Shown here piece after piece: positions 15,696 through 24,322 of a stretch of 64,000 nt of DNA. Within the stretch, counting starts at the first letter, position 1, and every line of letters begins with the position of its first letter. A program made the translations under genes and the position numbers. Origin of the DNA: Timonella sp031979385 (lineage in GTDB: Bacteria; Actinomycetota; Actinomycetes; Actinomycetales; Cellulomonadaceae). Location of the stretch: contig DALZEF010000010.1 in assembly GCA_031979385.1 (NCBI GenBank), positions 1 through 64,000 on the forward strand. Direction: 5' to 3'. The notes under the pieces are model-generated. The model saw only the letters and a list, made by a program, of their open reading frames with translations, searched no databases and was not told the origin of the DNA.

Positions 15696-16454
15696 TCAAA
15701 GGGTGCGCTCGTACTCGAACGGCTGTGATGGGCCGGTCGCGTTCGTGACGATGATCGGCACATCGCCAGGGTCACCCCCAGGAAGGATGATGACCAGGAC
15801 GTTGTCACCAACACTCAGGTACTGCTCAACAGGATCTCCATCCACGGTGACCGCGGTGACGCCGGTGAAACCGGAACCAGTGATCTTGACCTGGTCACCC
15901 TCACCAGCACCAGATGGGCTGGCAGAGATAATGATCGGTGCAGCTGCTGGCGTGCCACCACCAGAAAGCACAGGGTTCTCGATGACCTGGATGGGTCCCT
16001 TCGAAGTGAGAGTCACGGACCAGCCAGCGATTTCCTGGTTACCGGTGGTCTGGCGTGCCAGGTCTACCGAGAACAGGCCCTGAAAGGCGTAGTCCGCACC
16101 CTTGGAGTCGTAGTAACGAACCTCCACGAGTGCTTGGCTGCCACGGGTGCCAGGCTTTGCCGCGTTGATGAATGCTTGGGCTTCTGGAAGGAAAGAGCCG
16201 TCTGGGTTACGGTGCGCCTGAATCGTGAAGGGAGCCGAGCCGGTTTCACCGATCTTCGCCTGGTTTTGAGCGCCCTCGTCGTCATACGTGGACGCGTCAG
16301 CCATGACAGCCGCATGCGCTGGTGCGATAGCCGATGTGAACCGGACCTGCTGCCAGTTTTCCGGGCGGGCGCCGGGGCCAGCGAGGTTAATGTCAAGGTC
16401 GAGCTCATAAGACAGCCCGAGGTCGGTAGGTGGTGCGAAAGTTGGGACAGACAT
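15696..16454 (-). CDS. Major tail protein with C-terminal Ig-like (IPT/TIG) domain
   Basis: A 252-aa protein. Residues 1-165 form the beta-rich tail-tube domain (ELDLDINLAGPG, then VEVRYYDSKGADYAFQGLFSV, then GWSVTLTSKGP). Residues ~172-250 form an Ig-like fold of the IPT/TIG kind (PSGAGEGDQVKITGSGFTGV). Such displayed domains decorate the tail outside and may bind cell surfaces weakly. Position before the tail chaperones supports the call. Confidence 0.85.
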   Translation of the reverse strand: MSVPTFAPPTDLGLSYELDLDINLAGPGARPENWQQVRFTSAIAPAHAAVMADASTYDDEGAQNQAKIGETGSAPFTIQAHRNPDGSFLPEAQAFINAAKPGTRGSQALVEVRYYDSKGADYAFQGLFSVDLARQTTGNQEIAGWSVTLTSKGPIQVIENPVLSGGGTPAAAPIIISASPSGAGEGDQVKITGSGFTGVTAVTVDGDPVEQYLSVGDNVLVIILPGGDPGDVPIIVTNATGPSQPFEYERTL

Positions 16455-16529
16455 GTCTGCGCCTTTCTCTTACTGGGTTAGATGAATGCAACGGCCTCGA
16501 GCGTGCCGGTTGCTGGTCTTACCTCGCGT

Positions 16530-16949
16530 CTAGCGAGGAAGGATGAGTTGGAAATTCAGGGAGATTTCCGGGCGGTCGTTCGCATCGAAGCCCAAGGGCA
16601 GGTAGGAGATGCGATGACATTTGGTGATGGCGATACCAGACCAATTCAGGTGGTCGCCGTGCAAAGCGGCGGTGACGTGTTCTGCGAGAGTGTCCACGCT
16701 GTCTGGTCGGCCTTTAGCAGTACGCACACGCACTTGCAGGTTGATGATTTCGTGCGTGAGCGCAGGACTCGGATTCGTGTCGCGACCATAGAGTGTGAGC
16801 ACGATGGTGTTGTCCGGTGCGGTGGGCATCTTCTTGAGGATGATGCCGGTCTCGGTTTTTGTGTATGCGCCGTCAGGCTTCCACACACCTGCTCCAGCGG
16901 TATCGAGGACGAGCGCGGCGGCTTCATACAACTGGGTGGCGGGGATCAT
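16530..16949 (-). CDS. Tail terminator-like minor capsid protein
   Basis: A 139-aa protein ahead of the major tail protein gene, the usual place for the tail terminator. The sequence MIPATQLYEAAALVL, TIVLTLYGRDT and HEIINLQVRVRT fits the phage minor capsid/tail terminator family. It overlaps the upstream connector gene by 4 nt. Confidence 0.65.
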   Translation of the reverse strand: MIPATQLYEAAALVLDTAGAGVWKPDGAYTKTETGIILKKMPTAPDNTIVLTLYGRDTNPSPALTHEIINLQVRVRTAKGRPDSVDTLAEHVTAALHGDHLNWSGIAITKCHRISYLPLGFDANDRPEISLNFQLILPR

Positions 16950-17284
16950 GACAGGGCCTTACTGATCGCCTCACCGATGATCTGGACGGCTTTCTCAGCG
17001 TTCTGTTGCAGCGGCTGTTCCAAGTACTTCGCTTGCTGCCCTGGGCGGTGTTGCCAGTCGAGTTCTTCGTGCTGGCGGGCCGCGTAGACGGTGTCGTAGG
17101 AGACGGCTACGTCTAGGCCGTCTTGGCTGACTTGTCCCGAGCGTGCGAGGGTGGCTTCGTCTCGTGGAACGATTTTGAGGGATTCTGCGAGGATGTGTTC
17201 ACCAGCGGCGTGCACGCCCTGCTCTGCCGCATCAATGAGGCCGGATAGAGCACTGTCATCCCATTCAAATTCGACGCCCATCAT
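16946..17284 (-). CDS. HK97 gp10-like connector (minor capsid 2)
   Basis: A 112-aa protein with SLKIVPRDEATLARSGQVSQ and VSYDTVYAARQHEELDWQHRPGQ, characteristic of the HK97 gp10/minor capsid family that joins head and tail. A GGAG site precedes the ATG-ATG start. The gene lies in a run of four connector genes. Confidence 0.7.
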   Translation of the reverse strand: MMGVEFEWDDSALSGLIDAAEQGVHAAGEHILAESLKIVPRDEATLARSGQVSQDGLDVAVSYDTVYAARQHEELDWQHRPGQQAKYLEQPLQQNAEKAVQIIGEAISKALS

Positions 17285-17290
17285 GGTCTC

Positions 17291-17608
17291 CTATTCGAGG
17301 TAGAGCACGTAATGCTCTGGTGCTGGACGATGATCGAGGTGGTCCACGCGGATGACCTTCGAGGTGCGTCCGGACGGCAGGGTGAGGAGTGATTTCACGG
17401 GCAGTGGGGCGTGTTCTGGGCGGCAATACACTTGCGCCGAGGACACGGTTTCCTCACCTGTCGCGGAGCGAACAAGCTTGGTTTTCTCTTCGACCTTCAC
17501 CCACTGCAAAGCCCGCTCGCTCTTGTAGATGTCCCCGTAGGCACCCTGTCCGCCGTGCTCTTGGAACAGCACCGTATGTGGGGTGAGCATGCGTGGTAGC
17601 TGGGTCAT
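17291..17608 (-). CDS. Head closure-like protein (minor capsid 1)
   Basis: A 105-aa beta-rich protein (MLTPHTVLFQEHGGQGAYGD, then VIRVDHLDHRPAPEHYVLYLE) of the kind that closes the head after packaging. Its start overlaps the upstream adaptor stop by 4 nt. Confidence 0.65.
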   Translation of the reverse strand: MTQLPRMLTPHTVLFQEHGGQGAYGDIYKSERALQWVKVEEKTKLVRSATGEETVSSAQVYCRPEHAPLPVKSLLTLPSGRTSKVIRVDHLDHRPAPEHYVLYLE

Positions 17609-18006
17609 GATGTGGGCGCCTTCCCGATCAGGCCAGCGTTGAACAGGATCAGGACGGCTTCGGGTGCGTACCGGTCGAGTTCGGCGGACTGGTTGTTGGC
17701 GGAGCCGACACCACCACCAGATGCAGAGAACGATCCCAGCGAGAGGCTGTTGAACCGTCCGGATGCTCCAGACACATCACCGGTATCGATAAACCATTTG
17801 GCTTGGGCACACGCGGCATCATTGAACGCGGCCTTGATGAAAGGGTCTGTGGGGTACCCTTCCTCGTCGGTGGCATAGCAGGCGGTTTTTGTGAGGTCCT
17901 CAAGCAAGGGTGTGGCACGCATAATCAGCGTGGCCGCTTCCGCCTCTGTAACGCCTGCGTTCCAGGGTGGGCCGTTGAGGTCGTCGGCTGTGGCGTAAGC
18001 ACGCAT
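17605..18006 (-). CDS. Head-tail adaptor protein
   Basis: A 133-aa helical protein beginning MRAYATADDL and containing EAEAATLIMRATPLLEDLTKTA, as in gp6/gp15-type adaptors that sit under the portal. It also has a Gly/Ser loop and a C-terminal helix APEAVLILFNAGLI. Confidence 0.7.
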   Translation of the reverse strand: MRAYATADDLNGPPWNAGVTEAEAATLIMRATPLLEDLTKTACYATDEEGYPTDPFIKAAFNDAACAQAKWFIDTGDVSGASGRFNSLSLGSFSASGGGVGSANNQSAELDRYAPEAVLILFNAGLIGKAPTS

Positions 18007-18220
18007 AATGTCTCCAAGTCGTAGGGGTGTGGGTGAGGGCGCAGGTCGCGTTCATGGCAGCCGGAGGAGTCCCGCCAAAGTGTGTTTTGCCCAGCCGAAC
18101 GGCCTTCCAACGGGAATGTGGACCTCGCGTGGCGGCGTTGGTTGACGCCCTCACCCAAAGAATCAGGTAGTGGTCCTCACCCCACAGGTGTGTGGTCACT
18201 GTGGGGTGAGGATGCTGGGG
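18007..18220 (-). other. Structured non-coding gap between capsid and connector genes
   Basis: A 214-bp stretch with no supportable gene, inside an otherwise gapless operon. An 11-bp perfect stem (18031-18041 with 18146-18156) encloses about 104 nt. A separate 13-bp hairpin sits at 18175-18211. See the finding on this region. Confidence 0.5.
18175..18211 (-). terminator. 13-bp hairpin after the capsid accessory gene
   Basis: Arms CCTCACCCCACAG (18175-18187) and complement (18199-18211) with an 11-nt loop. No U-tract follows. It could be an mRNA-stabilising or attenuating hairpin rather than a true terminator. Confidence 0.45.
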
Positions 18221-18529
18221 TTATCCAGCGGGTGGCGTGTTCTTCGCCGTGAGGTGTGCTTCAATCGCGGCAAAGACCTCGTCCTTCTTAGAGGCGCTGC
18301 CCAGTTCAACCTCGTTGGCTTGTGCCCACTTGGTCAACTGGTCCTTCGTCCACGACGTGGCCGGATCGCCTTCTGGGAAATCCGGTACTTGGTCGAACAC
18401 GATCTCGTATCCGTGGCGTTCGAAGTACTCCAATGCTGGACGGTGGTCGGTTTCACCGATACCGTCCTTGAAGTCAACGCCTACAACAGTGCCGGTGAAG
18501 CCCTTGACGGGTGTGGTTACCTTTGCCAT
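18221..18529 (-). CDS. Capsid-adjacent small protein, unknown function
   Basis: A 102-aa protein starting MAKVTTPVKGFTGTVVGVDF, with ALEYFERHGYEIVF and a C-terminal helical part LTKWAQANEVELGSASKKDE that looks like a SAP/Rho-N-like helix pair. Such genes regularly follow the major capsid gene in actinobacterial siphophages. It starts 3 bp after the capsid stop. Confidence 0.65.
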   Translation of the reverse strand: MAKVTTPVKGFTGTVVGVDFKDGIGETDHRPALEYFERHGYEIVFDQVPDFPEGDPATSWTKDQLTKWAQANEVELGSASKKDEVFAAIEAHLTAKNTPPAG

Positions 18530-18531
18530 GG

Positions 18532-19539
18532 TCAGGCCACCTTAATGTTGCGGAAGACTGCGGCAGCCTTCGTTGCCTTAAGTGCCACGGCGACTGGCCC
18601 CATCTCGACCTCACCCTTCTTGACCGCGCCAGCGGTCGTGAAGTCAGGAAGCCACGTCTCCACGAGCTGACCGCCCACAGTTGAGACTGCGTGGAAGCCG
18701 TCAAGTCCGATACGTACCGCGTACAGGTCGGTCAGGTTCGTGACAGAGTCCGCACCGATGGTGCGGGTCGCGGTTGAGATGATCGGGTTGTTCGACCCAG
18801 CCTTTGCGCCCGGATCGGCGAACACGATGTCGCCGTACATTTCACGGGTGATGGGGCGCCCGTTCTGACCGATGAGCCCTTCGACAGGGTTCTTGGTGTA
18901 CATCCCTGCACGGCGGGCAGCTGCACGCACACGAGCCAATGCCTTGGCGTTGCCGAGGATGATGGTTGGTGAGCCGTCAAGCAGTGACAAGAACTCGTCG
19001 ATAGCGTCGAGTGCCTTGTGTTCGGCGCGAGGGTTGGTGTCGAAGTCAGCCCAGTTGGTGACTTCACCGGCACGGAACTCGGTTCCAGAGCCAACGAGAG
19101 CCTTATCCAGGCCGTCGAAACCGTTCGCGTCGGTCGCGATGTCACCGTTGATGACCGCGTCTTGGAACTTGGTGGTGGTCGCGGTAATCGTGTTCGACAG
19201 GTTCAGCGAAACCGAACCGGAGGACGCTGGTCCCAGCTTCGCGATGACACGGTCTACCTCGAACGCGCCACCAAGCGGTGCCAAAGTGACGGTCTTGTGC
19301 TCGGTGGTGACCTGTTCGGTGGCGTATTCGGTGTTCAGTGCACGAAATGCAGCGTTGCGTTGGGTGATCTGGCGGCGGTACCCGTAGGTGAGGGTTGCGC
19401 CACCGCCGGCAGGGTTGACTGCCTGGTCGAAGATGAGAGAGTCGAGGATCGCGGAGCCCTTACGGAACTCGTTGATGACTGCGACATCTAGGTCGGTTTG
19501 GGTGTTCTTCTGCGCTTCGGCGAGAGTGATTGCGGCCAT
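18532..19539 (-). CDS. Major capsid protein (HK97 fold)
   Basis: A 335-aa protein following a scaffold gene. An N-terminal arm (LAEAQKNTQTDLDVAVINEF) leads into TYGYRRQITQRNAAFRALNTEY. The P- and A-domain pieces are LDAIDEFLSLLDGSPTIILGN and GRPITREMYGDIVFADPG. Length and order fit a scaffold-dependent HK97-fold capsid subunit without a fused delta domain. Confidence 0.88.
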   Translation of the reverse strand: MAAITLAEAQKNTQTDLDVAVINEFRKGSAILDSLIFDQAVNPAGGGATLTYGYRRQITQRNAAFRALNTEYATEQVTTEHKTVTLAPLGGAFEVDRVIAKLGPASSGSVSLNLSNTITATTTKFQDAVINGDIATDANGFDGLDKALVGSGTEFRAGEVTNWADFDTNPRAEHKALDAIDEFLSLLDGSPTIILGNAKALARVRAAARRAGMYTKNPVEGLIGQNGRPITREMYGDIVFADPGAKAGSNNPIISTATRTIGADSVTNLTDLYAVRIGLDGFHAVSTVGGQLVETWLPDFTTAGAVKKGEVEMGPVAVALKATKAAAVFRNIKVA

Positions 19540-19553
19540 GAGTGCTGGCCTCC

Positions 19554-20288
19554 TTACTGTGTGAAGGCCGCTGCGACAGCGGCGTCAAGTGAGATAGGTG
19601 TTGTTTTCTTGCCTTCGCCGGTCCCGCCGGTCAGGTCGCCACCACTCTTGCCCGCCGCCTGGGCGGTCTTGAGTCGTGGATTGTCTGTGATCGCCTTCTC
19701 GACAGCAGCCTTGAGTGCTGCGGTGTCGTCTGGCTTGATGTCCTTGATGGAGTCAAGGAAGGTTCGTGAGTCGAGGAGGGCGTTCACGTCCGCGCCGGGA
19801 ACTTGGCCGGCTGTGCGGTAGACGGCCAGTTCCCGCTGCGTCGCGGTCGCCTCGCTGGTCTTTTCCGCGAGTTGTGCGGTCAACTGTTCAGGGGTGGGTG
19901 TGGTGTCGCCGTCTTTGACGAGACCCAATGCTTTGCCGAGTTCTTGAATGAGCCCGTTCTTCGCTTCGGTGGCGGCGTTCTGCTTCGCAGTGGTGCGGTC
20001 TTTGGCGTTCTCGGCACGTAGGCGTTCAATCTCGGCTTTCGCTTTTGCTGGGTCGTCCCACACGTTCGTGGTCGTCTCGGCAGGTTTGGCCTGCTGCTGT
20101 GCCGCGACAGTCGCCGGAGATGGAGCAGGCGGCGTTGACTGCTGTCCTTCGGTGTTAGTGCCGCCAGCAGGTGGCGTAGCAGTGCCGTCTGCGGCTGGTG
20201 CGGCACCGTTGAAGCGGATGCGAGACCAGCGTGGGTGCTCGTAGCCGGGAGTGATCGCGGTCGTGTGGATTGGTTGTGCGAGGTGCAT
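19554..20288 (-). CDS. Capsid scaffolding protein
   Basis: A 244-aa protein with a Pro/Ala/Thr-rich N terminus and a central coiled coil (KAKAEIERLRAENAKDRTTAK, then LTAQLAEKTSEATATQRELAV). Basic and Gly-rich residues lie near the C terminus. This is the standard make-up of phage scaffolds that direct procapsid assembly. AGGAGG precedes the ATG at 20288. Confidence 0.82.
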   Translation of the reverse strand: MHLAQPIHTTAITPGYEHPRWSRIRFNGAAPAADGTATPPAGGTNTEGQQSTPPAPSPATVAAQQQAKPAETTTNVWDDPAKAKAEIERLRAENAKDRTTAKQNAATEAKNGLIQELGKALGLVKDGDTTPTPEQLTAQLAEKTSEATATQRELAVYRTAGQVPGADVNALLDSRTFLDSIKDIKPDDTAALKAAVEKAITDNPRLKTAQAAGKSGGDLTGGTGEGKKTTPISLDAAVAAAFTQ

Positions 20289-20325
20289 GATTCGGCCTCC
20301 TGGGCGTTATCGGGGTGGTGGGCAT

Positions 20326-20359
20326 GAAAAGACCCACTGCGTTTGAATGTCAGTGGGTC
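20326..20359 (-). terminator. Intrinsic terminator upstream of the scaffold gene
   Basis: Arms GACCCACTG (20331-20339) and complement (20351-20359), followed on the minus strand by TTTTC. It lies between MuF and scaffold. It would reduce read-through from the packaging genes, or it stops an antisense transcript of the plus-strand gene insert. Confidence 0.65.
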
Positions 20360-20419
20360 GTGGTTGGGTGTGTTTATACAGGCCGAAAAGAGGACCTGCG
20401 AGAGGTTTGGAGGTGCGAG

Positions 20420-21051
20420 ATGGATGCCGCAGCATGGGTGGCAGTAGTGGCTGCCGCAATATCACTAGGTGGGATTATCCCGGCTGGCCTGCAAGTCAGA
20501 TCAATGAAGCAACAAACCAAGATTCAACGAGAACAAACGAGACTTCAAACAGAGGTGCAAAAAGACTCACAAAGACCGTTTGTCTGGATGGATTTCCGTG
20601 TCAACCCGCAAAATGGGCAGGCAGTTCAGTTAGTTCTCAAGAACGAAGGCCCGACAATTGCTGAGAACATCCGCGTAGAGTGTGAGCCTCAAATGAGACG
20701 AACAAAACGAGCTTCTCAGCGTGACGGTACGGACGAAATCCCCTTGTTCGCCAGTGGTGTGACTTCGATGCCACCGGGCCGAGAGATGAGGTGGTTTGTA
20801 GGTGTCGGATCAGAGTTGTATGCCGAGGGAAAACTGGCACAACATAAGATAAAGATCTCCTATGATGGACCTTTCGGGCCTGAAAACCGGTGGAATACAA
20901 CCTCAGTTCACTGGACTTGCAAGAGGCCGTCTTCGCGAAAGAAGGATCACTCGCTGGCGTGGAAAGAGCGGTTAAAGGTCTCAGGGAAAACAATTCTCCG
21001 CTCAACCGAATTGCAGCAGCCTTGGAAAAAACGATCAAGGAGCGAGACTAG
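20420..21051 (+). pseudogene. Membrane-anchored cargo protein on the opposite strand, apparent frameshift
   Basis: Starts at ATG 20420 with GGAGG upstream. It encodes an N-terminal membrane segment (WVAVVAAAISLGGIIPAGL), a short coiled coil, and a domain with RPFVWMDFRVN, LVLKNEGPTIAENIRVE and MPPGREMRWFVGVG, known from many uncharacterised actinobacterial membrane proteins. Near 20902-20918 the frame seems to slip. The zero frame runs on as basic nonsense to 21199. The -1 frame reads SLDLQEAVFAKEGSLAGVERA and ends at 21051 like a normal C terminus. The gene opposes the late operon and lies next to the MuF toxin end, so an immunity role was considered; nothing proves it. Confidence 0.6.
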
Positions 21052-21245
21052 CGCGATTTACTGCTTTGTTCGCGGCGATTGTTGCCGCTTTTGGCTCCGG
21101 AGCGTTGCGCAACGTCCCGGAGTTCTCGTTCTCTGGTGTACCGACGATTTACGGCGTAGACTGGTGAGCAGATGGGACCTAATCCGGGGTCAGCCTTGAA
21201 ATAACAGGCCGGCAGAACACCCTGGCCGAGGGTCCCATCGTTGTG

Positions 21246-22775
21246 TCACCGGAGCGTTATCTGCTCAAGTTTGGTGCCGTCTTCTGACATGACCCACAGG
21301 CTGCGAATTCGACCTTCTTCGACGCGCTTGTTGTATTGGCTGAGCTGGTTGCGGAGTTTGTCATCGAGCTTCCTGTCACCTAGATCGATCATGAAGTTTT
21401 CCTTCGCAACCCGGTGGTTATTCCACGCCGTGACCACTGCTGGCTGAATGTTGTTCTTGACTGATTGGTACTTGTTTTGAGCGCCCTTGAACTCAAACAC
21501 TTCACTGTCGTGAGTTAGCCACACAAAGTCATTTGATGACGCAAACCCGCCAGTTGTTGCGAGCGGTCGTGGAATCCATTCCAGGTGCTCTCCTCGAGCA
21601 ATCATGCGTTCAACGAACCGCACCTCGTGAGGATCGAGTACTTCATCGTGGAAGTCCACGCCCGTGATGGACTGCTGGCGCTTCTGCCACGCTTCACGAT
21701 CGGTGTAGGGCGGCACCACGACGCGAGGACGTGAAGGCGTGATCGTGAGTTGTTCGCGAGCGTACTGGCGTTTGAGTACGGGGTTGTCCGCAATGTGTGC
21801 ACGAACTGCGGCTTGTCTATCCATGACTGCCCTATGTGCGGCACGTTTCGCTGCGGGTGTTAGCGCGAGGGCTTCCTTACGCTTCGCATCCCGCACAGCC
21901 CGCTCGAGGCGGCGCTGCTTCTGCTCCGCGATGTATCCGGCAGGATCGGCATGTTCGGTCGGTAAGACTGTGTGGCCGTGCTGGTATGCGGCCAGTACGC
22001 ACCGGCAGTTTGGGCCGAACAGATGGCCGGACGAGCGTGCTTCTGCGAGCGATGCCGCGACGGGTATCTCATCTGTTGATGGCATGTCACCAGATAGGGA
22101 CAGGATCTTCCCAACCCACATGTCACAGCTAGGGCATGCCGTGGGGCCGGGGATCACGTAGACGAGGTCGTATCCGCCCGCCTGTAGGGTGTCTACTCGT
22201 CCGTTGAGGTAGGCGTTGCCGAGCCCGGAACGCGTCGCCATCTCGACGTAGGAATCGAGCCGCCAGTTGCGTCCACGCTTGTCGGTGAAACCAGTGACAC
22301 CTTGACCAAGCAGGTCGTTGAGGATGTCTTGGGAGGTTTCGCGGCGTGTCTGAACACCCAGGATGAGGTTTCCCAGGTGCGCGGATGCTGCTTGCCGGTA
22401 GGCGTCCACCGTGGAGCGGAGCACGCCCGGTGAGAGTACCATGGTTTTGCCGACGATGTCGTGTGCGAGCGCGGTCAGGGCGGGTGGCTGTCCAGGCACG
22501 AGCGGCACAGAGACTGGGTTGATGGCTGCACCACCGGCAGTGTAGGCGTCCGTGACCGCCTGTCGTACTGCGACGGCGAGGTCGGCGTTCATCGCGTTCA
22601 ACTCGCCGGTAATCTCACGCTGCAACTGCCCGAGTTGCGCGAGTTTCTCAACCGCCCAATCCGTACTGTCCTCAGTGGGTGTGAGGCGTTTGGAGATGTG
22701 GCGGAAGATCGCGAGTTCACCGGCGCGGATGACGGCGAGAACCTGTTCGATGAGGTCACGGTCAACGGCACTCAT
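21246..22775 (-). CDS. MuF-like minor head protein fused to a CdiA-CT-type nuclease toxin domain
   Basis: A 509-aa protein. Residues 1-260 are the phage minor capsid 2/MuF domain with a metal-binding set Cys214, Cys217 (CPSC), His251, Cys257 and Cys259 (GPNCRC). Residues 275-345 are a basic helical linker. Residues ~380-509 match the layout of CdiA C-terminal tRNase-like toxins: EHLEWIPRP, NDFVWL, EFKGA (Glu428, Lys430) and FMIDLGDRKL. MuF-toxin fusions are a described class of prophage polymorphic toxins, thought to be carried in the head and injected with DNA. No dedicated immunity gene is obvious. Confidence 0.75.
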   Translation of the reverse strand: MSAVDRDLIEQVLAVIRAGELAIFRHISKRLTPTEDSTDWAVEKLAQLGQLQREITGELNAMNADLAVAVRQAVTDAYTAGGAAINPVSVPLVPGQPPALTALAHDIVGKTMVLSPGVLRSTVDAYRQAASAHLGNLILGVQTRRETSQDILNDLLGQGVTGFTDKRGRNWRLDSYVEMATRSGLGNAYLNGRVDTLQAGGYDLVYVIPGPTACPSCDMWVGKILSLSGDMPSTDEIPVAASLAEARSSGHLFGPNCRCVLAAYQHGHTVLPTEHADPAGYIAEQKQRRLERAVRDAKRKEALALTPAAKRAAHRAVMDRQAAVRAHIADNPVLKRQYAREQLTITPSRPRVVVPPYTDREAWQKRQQSITGVDFHDEVLDPHEVRFVERMIARGEHLEWIPRPLATTGGFASSNDFVWLTHDSEVFEFKGAQNKYQSVKNNIQPAVVTAWNNHRVAKENFMIDLGDRKLDDKLRNQLSQYNKRVEEGRIRSLWVMSEDGTKLEQITLR

Positions 22776-22781
22776 CGTTGG

Positions 22782-24302
22782 TTATCCGCGATCAGTGAAA
22801 GGATCCGCGAACGCGGTCTCAGCCTGGATGCGTTCGACTTCCTCATCCACCTTGAGTTTGTCCCAGTCAGGGTGCAGCATCCGAACCTTCAACTCCGTGG
22901 AGATCGCGTTGGCGTTGTTCAACAGTTGGACGGTCTCAGCGAGTTCACGAATATCGATTTGAGGGTCTTCCGTGAACCTGACTTCTGGGCGTTTGCCGTC
23001 GTACTTGTTCGGCCCAAACACGGCAGAATCGACCTCAAGCAGTGCTTGAATAAGCGGGGTGAGGGCGGCTTTCCAGTACCGGATCTTCTTATCCCGTGTC
23101 CGCTTGGAGAGCTGCTGCTTGGACTTGACCTGCGTGGCGGTTTCTTGCCCGCGCTCCCCCACGGTTTCCTCACCGAACGATGCAGGACTAATCCCGGCAG
23201 CGCGGAGGATGAGGCGTGTGATGTCTTGGATGGTTTGCCGGTGTTCTTCGACACGGATCTCGAACTGGTGCAGGTCGAGTGGTTTGTCGTTCTCGTAGGA
23301 GCCTGCGCCTGGTGGGATTGCGGTGAAGAGTTCTTGGTCGTCGTCGAAGGATGCGCCTTGGCCGGGGCCGTTGTTTTCGAGGTGGTTTTGGTCTACGAAT
23401 ATGCGGGCTTTGGCGAGGCGGATGTCGCGCATCCAGGATGACCAGGTTTCGTCTAGGGCGTCGAATAGGTCGTGGATGCCGTCGTAGTCGGAGCGTCCGA
23501 GTGGCGCGAGTTCGAGGACTTTTCGCCAGCGTCGTTGTGGCAGCATGTTGGGCACATAGGCTGCTGTCAACAATTCTGTGCCGGTTGGGATGCGTGATTC
23601 AGCGTCTACTAGGTCAACGGCCCATGCTGTGGCGTCGAAATCGGCGAGCGGTCGAGGCGCGCCGAGTTCGGTGGTGGAGCCCTCAAACACTTCGTGGCGG
23701 ATGAAACCCGGCGTGTGAGTTTCCAAGTGCCGCCAGATCTGTTGCCCTTCAGTTTTGATGACCGTCCAGAACGTGACTTCACGCAAGCGCCCGAACCGGA
23801 ACCGCGGGATCGCACCGTCAGCGGCAACAGCCGTCCAAAACGGATGCCCTGCTACGTCTTTGTCCCACACGATGCGCAAGTACACGCCACCGTGCGGGCT
23901 CGCATACTCTGCGGCTTCCAACAGGCCAGCGTGCACGGCAGGTGAGTTGATGATCTCCTCAAGACGCTCCTGCGCTGGATGCTCGGTGTCTTCGCTTGGT
24001 TTTGGGAGCAGGATGCGTGGCGGCTCAGAAAACAGCAAGTCCGCGGATGCGGTAGCAATGTCTGCAGCGAGCGGGATGTGTTTGCGGGTGCGCTGCTGAC
24101 CTAGTGGTGTGGGGCGTCCCCAAAAGAATCGGGCGACCGCGCCGACGACGCCACCAGCGTGCTGGGATGGGCGTACACGGTGTGAAGCCCTGCTGCCTTG
24201 GTAGTAGGCGGCGAGCTTGTCAGGGTCTCCGACGTACCAGAGGTCGTGTTCTTCGATGTTGGCGAGCATCTGGTCGAAGGGTTTGGGAGGCCAAACAGCC
24301 AT
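22782..24302 (-). CDS. Portal protein (SPP1 gp6 family)
   Basis: A 506-aa subunit of the dodecameric DNA channel at one head vertex. Features are the N-terminal DLWYVGDPDKLAAYYQG, the central IPLAADIATASADLLFSEPPRIL characteristic of SPP1-type portals, and a C-terminal helical crown (ERGQETATQVKSKQQLSKRTRDKK). It starts 20 bp after the large terminase stop and ends 6 bp before MuF. Confidence 0.9.
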   Translation of the reverse strand: MAVWPPKPFDQMLANIEEHDLWYVGDPDKLAAYYQGSRASHRVRPSQHAGGVVGAVARFFWGRPTPLGQQRTRKHIPLAADIATASADLLFSEPPRILLPKPSEDTEHPAQERLEEIINSPAVHAGLLEAAEYASPHGGVYLRIVWDKDVAGHPFWTAVAADGAIPRFRFGRLREVTFWTVIKTEGQQIWRHLETHTPGFIRHEVFEGSTTELGAPRPLADFDATAWAVDLVDAESRIPTGTELLTAAYVPNMLPQRRWRKVLELAPLGRSDYDGIHDLFDALDETWSSWMRDIRLAKARIFVDQNHLENNGPGQGASFDDDQELFTAIPPGAGSYENDKPLDLHQFEIRVEEHRQTIQDITRLILRAAGISPASFGEETVGERGQETATQVKSKQQLSKRTRDKKIRYWKAALTPLIQALLEVDSAVFGPNKYDGKRPEVRFTEDPQIDIRELAETVQLLNNANAISTELKVRMLHPDWDKLKVDEEVERIQAETAFADPFTDRG

Positions 24303-24322
24303 GATTCGTGCCTCCTGTTCGG

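Noticed and set aside
16482..17087. 201-codon plus-strand frame
   Set aside because: Fully antisense to two connector genes with good family matches.
17881..18199. Minus-strand frames (77 and 99 codons) in the 18.0-18.2 kb gap
   Set aside because: Arg/His/Pro-rich products without ribosome sites; the region is better explained by RNA structure.
20637..21038. 133-codon minus-strand frame as possible immunity gene downstream of MuF
   Set aside because: Antisense to the plus-strand membrane gene, no ribosome site, composition typical of a shadow frame.
22461..23441. 326-codon plus-strand open frame across MuF and portal genes
   Set aside because: It lies antisense to two well-supported genes; its low-complexity Asp/Val/Gly-rich product is the usual shadow of GC-rich coding DNA.
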